Positions 52,366 to 59,608 of a DNA stretch of 64,000 nt are shown one piece after another. The translations under genes were made by a program, and so were the position numbers. Source of the DNA: Segniliparus sp051660745 (lineage in GTDB: Bacteria > Actinomycetota > Actinomycetes > Mycobacteriales > Mycobacteriaceae); the NCBI RefSeq assembly GCF_051660745.1, contig NZ_JBOFQF010000035.1, positions 62,001-126,000 on the forward strand. The letters run 5' to 3'. How positions within the stretch are numbered: the stretch's first letter is position 1; the number at the start of each line of letters is the position of its first letter. Below the pieces are notes generated by a model. The model ran no database searches, had not been told where the DNA came from, and was given only the letters and a program-made list of their open reading frames with translations.

Positions 52366-53415
52366 CTAGGCGCCGACGAGCCTGCGAACGCCCCTGCCGA
52401 GGAGGGTCGGGGCCTTCTGCTTGCGCGGGGCGCCGAAGAGCTCCCCGTAGAGGTCGTCCGGCACCGCCCGCGTGCTCTTCCACAATTTCAGCGTGACCCG
52501 CCCGGAGACGAGCCCGACCTCGTGGAAATAACGGATCATCGGCTCGCACATGAACTGCGCGTTCCCCCGGTAGTTCGGGTTGAGCTGCGCCGCGAGCGCG
52601 CCGCGCAACGGGGACATGCCCAAAACACGGCGGTAGACCTCCGGGTGGAACACCACCGGGAGGACGAGCGCGCAGACGAGCGCGATCATGAACCGGTGGA
52701 AGGCTTTCGTGAAGCGGTTCGCCTTCTGGTAGGTCCGCACCAGCTCCTCGCGGGCGAAGGTGATGTGCCGGGCCTCTTCGAGCACATGGATCTTGAAGAG
52801 CTGGCGCAGGTGCGGCTGGATCTGCTCGTCCAACATCGCCTCCCGCTGCAGCCGGTCGAGGATCTCCTCGATGAGGAGCGTCCCGCCCCAGGTGGTGGTG
52901 CACGCGGGCAGGATGCCGGTGAAGAGGTTGATGAACCAGTTCACGCCCTTGGGCAGCTCGTAGGGCTCGACGCCGAGCTTGTTGATCGCGCGGGAGAACA
53001 TAGTGGAGTGACGGGCCTCGTCCCCGATCTCGGTCAGCGCGTAGCGGGTGCTGTCGTTCGCCAGCCCGTTGGAGATGACGTGGCGGAACAGGAACGTGCT
53101 CAACACCGCCTCGGCGAAGATGCCGAAGCTGAAGATGCTCACCATCTCGTGGCGCGACATCTCGTAGCGCTGCTCGGGCGAGAGCTTGTCCCAGATCCGA
53201 GTGCCGTACAGGGAGAGCCGGTGCTCGGGGGCGAACTGCTTGTCGTCTGAGAAAGGGTCGTCCCAATCGATGTCGACCTCGGCGTCGTAGCTGCGCTCCA
53301 CGGCCGCGCGCAACAGCCGCGCGGCTGTCTTCTCCCGGTCGCCGATCCGCTTCGCCTTGGTCTGCGACGCGCCGGTGGTCAGCATGGTCGGTTCTGTCGT
53401 CAACACGTGCGCCAT
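52366..53415 (-). CDS. AurF-like diiron oxygenase
   Basis: 349 residues. Helical carboxylate-bridged diiron pattern: EMVSIFSFGIFAEAVLS (Glu), LTEIGDEARHSTMF (Glu-x2-His), LIEEILDRLQREAM (Glu), HVLEEARHITFAREEL (Glu-x2-His). This matches the p-aminobenzoate N-oxygenase (AurF) family; mycobacteria have several of unknown substrate. An internal hydrophobic stretch (ALVCALVLPVVFHP) is usual. ATG 53415 after GAGGAG. Co-oriented with a nitronate monooxygenase, so an N-oxidised or nitro metabolite is a possible link (inference). Confidence 0.83.
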   Translation of the reverse strand: MAHVLTTEPTMLTTGASQTKAKRIGDREKTAARLLRAAVERSYDAEVDIDWDDPFSDDKQFAPEHRLSLYGTRIWDKLSPEQRYEMSRHEMVSIFSFGIFAEAVLSTFLFRHVISNGLANDSTRYALTEIGDEARHSTMFSRAINKLGVEPYELPKGVNWFINLFTGILPACTTTWGGTLLIEEILDRLQREAMLDEQIQPHLRQLFKIHVLEEARHITFAREELVRTYQKANRFTKAFHRFMIALVCALVLPVVFHPEVYRRVLGMSPLRGALAAQLNPNYRGNAQFMCEPMIRYFHEVGLVSGRVTLKLWKSTRAVPDDLYGELFGAPRKQKAPTLLGRGVRRLVGA

Positions 53416-53553
53416 GGTTCTCCTCGGAGTTGTCCCGCTCGCGCGGCCTCGCCAATGCCCAGCTATGTGGGCTACGCCTCAATGCTAGACATTTCTACGC
53501 ATTGTGTAAAGAATTATGTGAAGATCCGCCGATCTTCTTAGAGGTCGCACAAC

Positions 53554-54117
53554 TTACGCGGCAAGGCAGGCGAATTCCACGCGGGTGTCGCCGTACAAGT
53601 AGGTTTTCACCAGTTCGAGCCCGAGCGGCCACGTCGTGGCGGCAGTCCTGCTCGCCCGTTCGAGCACGAGCATCCCCTCCGGGTCGAGCCAGCCGCCCCC
53701 GGCGAGTTTCGCGAGCATGTCGTCGACCTCGTCGCAGCCGATGTCGTACGGCGGGTCCGCGAGCACGAGGTCGAAGGGCCGAGCGGGCGCCTGCCCCGCC
53801 AGGACCTGCCGGACCTTGCCCGCCTGGATCCGGACCCGCTCGCCCAGCCCGAGGCTGGCGATGTTCGAGCGAAGCGCTTTCACCGCGACGGGGGCGTGCT
53901 CGACAAGGACCGCAGCTTCGGCTCCGCGCGAGATCGCTTCGACTCCGAGCGCCCCCGAGCCTGCGTAGAGGTCGAGCACGCGCGCCCCGTCGAGGTCGAT
54001 ATGGCTGCGCAGCGCGTCGAAGATCGCCGCCCGCACCCGCTCGGACGTCGGCCTCGCCCCCGCCTGCGGCACCTGCAGACGGCGGCCGCGCAGCGTCCCC
54101 GAAACAATCCTGATCAC
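53554..54117 (-). CDS. rsmD: 16S rRNA (guanine(966)-N(2))-methyltransferase RsmD
   Basis: 187 residues, family length. MIRIVSGTLRGRRLQVP start, SAM site VLDLYAGSGALGVEAISRGA, catalytic LVLADPPYDIG. GTG 54117 with AAGG upstream. Methylates G966 during 30S assembly. Usually next to coaD in mycobacteria; here separated by about 8.6 kb. Confidence 0.95.
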   Translation of the reverse strand: MIRIVSGTLRGRRLQVPQAGARPTSERVRAAIFDALRSHIDLDGARVLDLYAGSGALGVEAISRGAEAAVLVEHAPVAVKALRSNIASLGLGERVRIQAGKVRQVLAGQAPARPFDLVLADPPYDIGCDEVDDMLAKLAGGGWLDPEGMLVLERASRTAATTWPLGLELVKTYLYGDTRVEFACLAA

Positions 54118-54140
54118 CTTGTCACCGCTTTCGCCTCAAC

Positions 54141-54184
54141 GCCCGAGCCATCCTCACCGCCCGAGCCATCCTCACCGCCCGAAC
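54141..54184. repeat. 18-bp tandem repeat at proline dehydrogenase 3' end
   Basis: GCCCGAGCCATCCTCACC twice in full plus GCCCGA. The proline dehydrogenase stop codon lies in the second unit, so slippage here extends or shortens the non-coding end only. Confidence 0.8.
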
Positions 54185-55152
54185 AAGGCGCGGAGGAAGA
54201 ACACCAGGTTCGCGGGCCGTTCCGCGAGCCTGCGCACAAAATACCCGTACCACTGCTCGCCGTACGGGACGTAGGTGCGCACCCTCGCCCGTTCGGCGGC
54301 CAATCGCGCCTGCTCGTCCGCGCGGATCCCGTACAACATTTGATATTCGAAGCTGTCGGCGCGGCCATTCGCGAGCCTGCCCGCCTCCACGATCATCGCC
54401 GGGTCGTGGGTGGCCGCCATGGGGTAGCCGCCGCCGCCGAAAAGGATCGCGAGGCATCGCTTGTAGGACGCGTCCACCTCGTCTTTCTCCTGGTAGGCGA
54501 CCGAGCCGGGCTCCTGGTACGCGCCCTTGCAGAGCCGGATCCGCGAGCCTGGCGCGGCGAACTCGCGGCAGTCCGCCTCTGTGCGCCTGAGGTAGCTCTG
54601 CAGCACTGTGCCCGTCCAGGGGAAATCCCGCCGCAGCGCGCGCACGGCCGAAAGCGTGGCTTCAGTGGTCGTGTGGTCTTCCATGTCCACCGTGACGAGC
54701 GCCCCGACCTCGGCCGCCTTCGCGCACACCTCCCGCGCGCCCGCGAGGGCGATCTCCTGCCCGTCCGGCAGGGACTGCCCGAAGGCGGACAGTTTGATCG
54801 AGGCCTCGACCGCGCCGTCGGCGAGCACCAGGCCCCGCCCGGCGAGCTCGTCGCGCAGCGCCCCCAGCCCGTCCAGCAGCGCGAGATACGCCTGGACGGT
54901 GGCTTTCGCCTGCTCCAGCTCGCGGACGTTCTCGCCGAGGTAGTCGACCGAGACGAAGCGCGAGGCCAGCAGCTCCGCGACGGCGGGCAGCACGTCCTCA
55001 AGGGCGTATCCGGCGACGAACCGGGACACCACCGCCCGAGTGAAGGCGAAGCGTTGCGAGAACGCTTCGAGGCCCTGGCTCTTCGACGCGGCGAGCAGCG
55101 CCGGGCGCATCGGGTTCTTCAGCGTCCGAGCGAGGGCCGAGCTCCCGCTCAT
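54172..55152 (-). CDS. Proline dehydrogenase (monofunctional)
   Basis: 326 residues, FAD-dependent (beta/alpha)8 barrel oxidising proline to pyrroline-5-carboxylate. Typical segments: SIKLSAFG, VTVDMEDHTTTEATL, TVLQSYLRRTEAD, RIRLCKGAYQEPGSVAY, and C-terminal YVPYGEQWYGYFVRRLAERPANL. ATG 55152 overlaps the stop of the next-upstream P5C dehydrogenase gene (ATGA), so the two enzymes of proline breakdown are co-translated. Confidence 0.94.
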   Translation of the reverse strand: MSGSSALARTLKNPMRPALLAASKSQGLEAFSQRFAFTRAVVSRFVAGYALEDVLPAVAELLASRFVSVDYLGENVRELEQAKATVQAYLALLDGLGALRDELAGRGLVLADGAVEASIKLSAFGQSLPDGQEIALAGAREVCAKAAEVGALVTVDMEDHTTTEATLSAVRALRRDFPWTGTVLQSYLRRTEADCREFAAPGSRIRLCKGAYQEPGSVAYQEKDEVDASYKRCLAILFGGGGYPMAATHDPAMIVEAGRLANGRADSFEYQMLYGIRADEQARLAAERARVRTYVPYGEQWYGYFVRRLAERPANLVFFLRALFGR

Positions 55153-56777
55153 AAGCCCATATGCGGGTACGTGTGGTCGACAGCGGGGACGAATGTCTCC
55201 TTGATCGACCGAGGCGAGGCCCAGCGCGCCAGATTGAGCTTCGAGCCTGCCTTGTCGTTCGTGCCCGAGGCGCGCCCGCCGCCGAACGGCTGCTGGCCGA
55301 CCACCGCGCCGGTGGGCTTGTCGTTCACATAGAAATTGCCCGCTGCGAAGCGCAGCGCCCGGCGCGCCTGGTCGACAGCGGCCCGGTCCCTGGCGAAAAC
55401 CGCGCCGGTGAGCGCGTACTTCGAGGTCGCGTCGACCAGGTCGAGCACCTTCGGCCACTCGTCGTCCGGATAGACGTGCACCGAGAGGATGGGGCCGAAG
55501 TACTCGACGCGCATCGCCTCGTCCGCCGGGTCGTCCACCACCAGGACCGTGGGGCGCACGAAATAGCCCTCGCTGTCGTCGGCGGTCCCGCCCGCGAGGA
55601 TCCGCACGCCCGGCGCGCGCCGGGCCCGCTCCAATGCCGCCGCGTGCTTGTCGAACGCGCGCCGGTCGATCACCGCCCCGCCGAAGTTCTCGAAGTCCGC
55701 GACATCGCCGTAGCGGAGCCCGTTCGTCGTCGCCGCCAGCTCCTCCTCGATCTCCGACCACAGCGACTGGGGGATGTAGGCGCGCGAGGCCGCGGAGCAT
55801 TTCTGCCCCTGGTACTCGAAGGCGCCCCGGACGAGCCCGGTGACCAGCGCTCGGGGATCGGCGCTCGGATGGGCGAGCACGAAGTCCTTGCCGCCGGTCT
55901 CCCCCACGATCCTCGGATAGCCCCGGTAGTTCGCGATATTGGCCCCGACCTGGGCCCAGAGCTTCTGGAACGTGGCCGTCGACCCGGTGAAATGGATCCC
56001 CGCCAGGCCCGGGTCGGCGAGGAGCACCTCGGAGACCGCGACCCCGTCCCCATGCACGAGGTTGACCACCCCTGGCGGCAATCCCGCCTCGGCCAACAGC
56101 GCAAGGGTCAGCTGCGCGGACAACGCCTGCGTCGGCGACGGCTTCCATACAACTGTATTCCCAAGGAGCGCGGGCGCGGTCGGGAGGTTGCCGCCGATCG
56201 CGGTGAAGTTGAACGGCGTGATCGCGTAGACGAACCCCTCCAGCGGGCGGTACTCGACGCGGTTCCAGACCCCGGGCGAGCTCGCGGGCTGCTCGGCGAG
56301 CAGCTCGCGGGCGAAAGCGACGTTGAACCGCCAGAAGTCGATCAGCTCGCAGGCCGCGTCGATCTCGGCCTGGTGCACCGACTTCGACTGGCCCAGCATC
56401 GTGGCGGCGACCAGCCTCGCCCGCCAAGGCCCCGCAAGGAGGTCCGCCGCCTTGAGGAAGACCGCCGCGCGCTCGTCGAACGGAAGCTCGCGCCACTCCG
56501 GCGCGGCCTGCGCCGCCGCCGAGACGGCGGCTTTCGCGTCCTCGGCCGTCGCATTGCGCAGCGTCCCGAGGACGTGGGCGTGGCGGTGCGGGGCCACCAC
56601 GGGGACCTCGGCCCCCGACCCGACGACCGGCCTGCCGCCGACGACATGCGGAAGATCCGTCGTCCGAGAGCCCAGCTCGGCGAGGGCCGCCAGGGCCGCC
56701 GCGCGCTCGGCGGAGCCCGGCGCGTACGACTTCACCGGCTCGTTCGCGGGAAATGGAACGTCCGTGACGGCGTCCAT
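55149..56777 (-). CDS. pruA: 1-pyrroline-5-carboxylate dehydrogenase
   Basis: 542 residues, family length. Aldehyde dehydrogenase with general base in VGETGGKDFVLAH and nucleophile in FEYQGQKCSAASRAYIP. ITPFNFTAIGGNLPTAPALLGN and VVWKPSP form the NAD site. Oxidises glutamate semialdehyde to glutamate. ATG 56777 behind AAGGGAGG. First gene of the pruA-proline dehydrogenase pair. Confidence 0.96.
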   Translation of the reverse strand: MDAVTDVPFPANEPVKSYAPGSAERAAALAALAELGSRTTDLPHVVGGRPVVGSGAEVPVVAPHRHAHVLGTLRNATAEDAKAAVSAAAQAAPEWRELPFDERAAVFLKAADLLAGPWRARLVAATMLGQSKSVHQAEIDAACELIDFWRFNVAFARELLAEQPASSPGVWNRVEYRPLEGFVYAITPFNFTAIGGNLPTAPALLGNTVVWKPSPTQALSAQLTLALLAEAGLPPGVVNLVHGDGVAVSEVLLADPGLAGIHFTGSTATFQKLWAQVGANIANYRGYPRIVGETGGKDFVLAHPSADPRALVTGLVRGAFEYQGQKCSAASRAYIPQSLWSEIEEELAATTNGLRYGDVADFENFGGAVIDRRAFDKHAAALERARRAPGVRILAGGTADDSEGYFVRPTVLVVDDPADEAMRVEYFGPILSVHVYPDDEWPKVLDLVDATSKYALTGAVFARDRAAVDQARRALRFAAGNFYVNDKPTGAVVGQQPFGGGRASGTNDKAGSKLNLARWASPRSIKETFVPAVDHTYPHMGL

Positions 56778-56865
56778 CTGGCCTCCCTTCAGTCAGCGAC
56801 CATTTCTCGCCAGCTTAGGCCAATCCCGCTGTCGTCGCAGCGGTGGAACGAGAGAGAAATCTATA

Positions 56866-56880
56866 CTGTACGATATATTC
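56866..56880. promoter_or_regulatory. 15-bp shared dyad motif, copy 3
   Basis: CTGTACGATATATTC, 63 bases upstream of ATG 56943, as for the copy before the first hydrolase module. The weakest of the four matches; a TATACT box overlaps its left side. Confidence 0.3.
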
Positions 56881-56942
56881 AGATATGCAACGAGTTGCGT
56901 ATCCGCCTCATGCCAACCCCGAATCGCAGGAGTCCATCAGAT

Positions 56943-57380
56943 ATGAGCGTCGCCAACGACTTCCGTCGCGCCATCGAAAACCAAGACCTCGCGGCCATCT
57001 CCGAACTGCTCGCGCCGGACATCCGGTTCCACTCCCCGGTGAAGTTCACCCCGTTCGAGGGCAAGGAGACCGTGCTCGCCCTCCTCAATGTCCTGATCAC
57101 CGACGTTTTCACCGACTTCCGCTACGTCGGCCAGTACGACGGCGCGGTCGACGAGGGCGACGGTCCGCGCGAGTCGCATGTGCTGTCATTCCGCGCCAAG
57201 GCGGGCGAGAAGCAGATCCACGGCGTGGACATCGTCGAGCCCGACGCGAACGGCCTGATCCAGACGTTCACCGTGATGCTGCGCCCGTTCTCGGCGGCGC
57301 AGACCGTCTCCGACGCAGTGCTGGCGGGCTTCGCCAAGCTCTACGGCTCGGACAAGGTCGCCGCGCCGAACGCGGGCTGA
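56943..57380 (+). CDS. SnoaL/NTF2-like protein
   Basis: 145 residues of the cone-shaped NTF2 fold: FRRAIENQDLAAISELLAPDIRFHSPV, GKETVLALLNVLITDVFTDFRYVGQYD, and a final sheet strand GLIQTFTVMLRPFSA. Such proteins are isomerases, hydrolases or non-enzymatic binders. ATG 56943 follows GCAGGAG. Converges on the CGNR regulator with seven bases between. Function unknown. Confidence 0.8.
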   Translation: MSVANDFRRAIENQDLAAISELLAPDIRFHSPVKFTPFEGKETVLALLNVLITDVFTDFRYVGQYDGAVDEGDGPRESHVLSFRAKAGEKQIHGVDIVEPDANGLIQTFTVMLRPFSAAQTVSDAVLAGFAKLYGSDKVAAPNAG

Positions 57381-57387
57381 GCCCGGC

Positions 57388-57939
57388 TCAGCCTCGCGCG
57401 GCCATCGCCGCCTTCTTGGCCCGGTTGCCGCAGAAATTCATGCTGCACCACCGACGGTTGCCGCCCCTGCTCGTGTCGAGATAGAGCCCCCGGCAGTGCT
57501 CGTCCGAGCAGGCCTTCACGCGGGCCCGGTCCGGCCCGCCCAGCGTCTGCGCCGCGTCGGCCGCGAGCACCGACAACGCGTCGTCCATGCTCGACCCCGT
57601 CCATTGGGCCACGCCGTCGTCCAACCGCAACCACGGGCGCCCCTTCCTGCTCCATTCATTGATCGCCCCGGAGTCCTCCGGCGCGGGCCTTCGTCCTGCC
57701 GCGACGGCGGCCCCCGCCGCGTAGACGTGCTCCCGGAGCCGCACAGCCGCCACGAGGTCGCCCTCGGCGAGCGGCTCGGCGACAAAACCCAGCCCATTGG
57801 CGCGCAGCCACAGCCCGAGGAGCCCGGGCGTCCCGAGGCGCTCGAACGCCCTGCCCGGCCGGTCGGTCAACGTCGCGGTGAACCGGAACGCCAGCGAGGC
57901 GTTGTCCAGGCGGAAAACGGCGGCAGCCTCGTCATTCAT
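57388..57939 (-). CDS. CGNR zinc-finger transcriptional regulator
   Basis: 183 residues. N-terminal ABATE/DUF1470 domain (LAFRFTATLTDRPGRAFERLGTP...LVAAVRLREHVYAAG) and C-terminal zinc finger VKACSDEHCRGLYLDTSRGGNRRWCSMNFCGNRAKKAAMAAR with the intact CGNR motif. Divergent from the VOC/dehydrogenase operon; a perfect 35-bp palindrome 41 bases upstream of its start is the probable binding site for self and operon control. Confidence 0.9.
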   Translation of the reverse strand: MNDEAAAVFRLDNASLAFRFTATLTDRPGRAFERLGTPGLLGLWLRANGLGFVAEPLAEGDLVAAVRLREHVYAAGAAVAAGRRPAPEDSGAINEWSRKGRPWLRLDDGVAQWTGSSMDDALSVLAADAAQTLGGPDRARVKACSDEHCRGLYLDTSRGGNRRWCSMNFCGNRAKKAAMAARG

Positions 57940-57980
57940 GCGAACCAGTTTAACCAGTTCGACAAGCGGCGAGTTTCACG

Positions 57981-58015
57981 CTATTCTTGAACCGTCTCAG
58001 ACGGTTCAAGAATAG
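57981..58015. promoter_or_regulatory. Perfect 35-bp palindrome, probable CGNR operator
   Basis: CTATTCTTGAACCGTCT, one base (C), then its exact reverse complement. It ends 8 bases before the VOC gene start and its last bases run into the AGGAGG ribosome site, so a bound protein or an RNA hairpin would hide the start. Confidence 0.8.
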
Positions 58016-58023
58016 GAGGCCTT

Positions 58024-58572
58024 ATGGCTGCGGCAGTCCACCACATCGGCGTGACCGTGCCCGACGTCTTCGCGGCTGTCGACTGGTACTGCGAGGTGTT
58101 CGGGCTCCACTGCGCGGTCGAGCCCAGAGCCCTCCTCGCCAGCCCTGCCGAGCGCCCGCCGGGGCTCGACTCCAGGTTCCGCGAGGGACGGATCTCTTGC
58201 CTCTTGTCCGGGAACGGGGTCGGCCTCGAACTGTTCCAGTTCGTCGACCCGCCGACCCTGCCCGATGACCACGCGGTCCCGTACGACCGCCGGGGGCCGT
58301 GGCACATCTGCTTCACGCACCCCGATGTCGAGACACTGACCGCAATAGTGGTCGAAAAAGGAGGACGGCTGCTCACGCCGCCAAGAAGGCTGTTCCCCCA
58401 CCGTCCGCACGTCCTGTCCTACGTCGCCGACCCATGGGGCACGACGATCGAGCTGATGAGCCATGCCCCGGTGGAGGTCTTCGCGCAATGGCCCTCCGAC
58501 GGAGCCTTCCCCTTGGCCTGCCCGCCGCAACACCGCCGCGCCGCAACACCGCACGAAGGAGCATCCTCATGA
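58024..58572 (+). CDS. VOC-family (glyoxalase-like) protein
   Basis: 182 residues with two beta-alpha-beta-beta-beta units. Likely metal ligands are His in HHIGVTVPDV, Glu in GLELFQFVD, His in WHICFTHPD and Glu in TTIELMSH. Family members are dioxygenases, isomerases or lyases; substrate unknown. ATG 58024 behind AGGAGG. The last about 20 residues are Ala/Arg-rich and read into the next gene by an ATGA overlap. Confidence 0.85.
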   Translation: MAAAVHHIGVTVPDVFAAVDWYCEVFGLHCAVEPRALLASPAERPPGLDSRFREGRISCLLSGNGVGLELFQFVDPPTLPDDHAVPYDRRGPWHICFTHPDVETLTAIVVEKGGRLLTPPRRLFPHRPHVLSYVADPWGTTIELMSHAPVEVFAQWPSDGAFPLACPPQHRRAATPHEGASS

Positions 58573-59453
58573 CGCACACCGGCCAATCCGTCGCCGTCGT
58601 CGGCCTCGGAGCCATGGGCTCGGCAATGGCCCGCAATCTCCTGGCGGCGGGCCACGACGTCGCGGTGTGGAACCGTTCGCCCACGCCGGTCGAACAGCTC
58701 GTCGCACAGGGAGCCCGCGCCGCCTTGTCCGCGTCCGACGCGTTCGAGTCGGGCGTGGTTCTCTCCGCGTTGTCCGACGACGACGCCGTCGCTGAGACAT
58801 TCCTGCACCCGCGCGCGCTGGCGGCAAGCCGGAACGCGTTGCACGTCAACCTCGCCACCGTGAGCCCGGCCCTCGCCGCCCTCGCGGCCGACGCGCACGC
58901 CGAGCATGGCTGCGGCTACGTCTCGGCCCCGGTCTTCGGGTCCGTCGCCGTCGCCTCGGCAGGCCAACTGCAAGTGCTCGCAGCCGGACCGAGCGCGCAC
59001 ATCGACCAGGCGCAACCGTTCCTCGACGTGATCGGGGCCCGCACCTGGCGGCTCGGAGACTCGCCGCATCAGGCGAGCGTCGTCAAAATCCTCGGCAACT
59101 TCCTCATCGCCTCCGCGATTCAAGCGCTCAGCGAGGCCGTCAGCATGGGCGAGCGATCCGACGTGCCCGCGGACCTGCTTGTGGAGATCTTGGCCGGGAC
59201 CATCTTCCCCGGCAGGGTGTACAGCGGATACGGCTCGCTCATCGCGGACCGGTCGTACCGGCCCGCCGGGTTCACGACCGCGCTCGGGCGCAAAGACATC
59301 GGGCTCGCGCTCGACCTCGCCGCCACGGCAGGCCTTCGCCTGCCGTTCGGCGAGGTGCTGCGGTCGGTCTACGACGACGCGCTGTCCGAGGGGCTCGCCG
59401 ACTGGGACTGGTCCTCGGTCGCCGAGCTGCAGCGCAACCGTCACGCGGGCTGA
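58569..59453 (+). CDS. Beta-hydroxyacid dehydrogenase-type NAD(P)-dependent oxidoreductase
   Basis: 294 residues. Rossmann loop VAVVGLGAMGSAMARNLLAAGHDV at the N-terminus, NRSPTP after beta-2 suggesting NADP, and the catalytic lysine in HQASVVKILGNFLIAS. Helical C-terminal domain with FTTALGRKDIGLALD. Resembles 3-hydroxyisobutyrate dehydrogenase/imine-reductase-like proteins. Co-translated with the VOC protein and under the same palindrome, so both probably act on one small carbonyl or hydroxyacid. Confidence 0.86.
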   Translation: MTHTGQSVAVVGLGAMGSAMARNLLAAGHDVAVWNRSPTPVEQLVAQGARAALSASDAFESGVVLSALSDDDAVAETFLHPRALAASRNALHVNLATVSPALAALAADAHAEHGCGYVSAPVFGSVAVASAGQLQVLAAGPSAHIDQAQPFLDVIGARTWRLGDSPHQASVVKILGNFLIASAIQALSEAVSMGERSDVPADLLVEILAGTIFPGRVYSGYGSLIADRSYRPAGFTTALGRKDIGLALDLAATAGLRLPFGEVLRSVYDDALSEGLADWDWSSVAELQRNRHAG

Positions 59454-59484
59454 GCAGCCCGCACGCCGCCTCAGCCTCGGGGAG

Positions 59485-59588
59485 CCCCGCGTGGATGCAT
59501 CGCAAGGCGGCAGGCCGTGCAGTGCACAAGAGCGGAGGCCACGGAGCAGGTGCATAAGCGGCCGACAACGCAGCGAGGCGCCGCGCGG
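59485..59588 (-). repeat. Dispersed MITE-like repeat, diverged copy C
   Basis: Aligns with copies A and B with gaps: blocks GGATG...GCAAGGCG, GCCGTG, a GT-x-CAC run, then GGTGCA...GCGGCC and GCAGCGAG. Clearly weaker than the A-B match. Intergenic, between the oxidoreductase and ettA. Confidence 0.5.
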
Positions 59589-59590
59589 AC

Positions 59591-59608
59591 CCCGAGGTCA
59601 GCCTCGGG
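59591..59608 (-). terminator. Hairpin overlapping the ettA stop
   Basis: CCCGAGG-TCAG-CCTCGGG, a perfect 7-bp stem with a 4-base loop that contains the stop codon. No T-run; may end or stabilise the ettA message. Confidence 0.4.

Larger units (their letters stand above)
59471..59608. repeat. 11-bp direct repeats flanking repeat copy C
   Basis: TCAGCCTCGGG occurs at 59,471-59,481 and 59,598-59,608. The right copy includes the ettA stop codon; the left lies just after the oxidoreductase stop. They enclose about 116 bases holding the third dispersed-repeat copy, as a target-site duplication would. Confidence 0.55.

Noticed and set aside
54172..56496. 774-codon minus-strand frame including proline dehydrogenase
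   Set aside because: The N-terminal part is an out-of-frame shadow of pruA; the true gene starts at ATG 55152 with an ATGA overlap.
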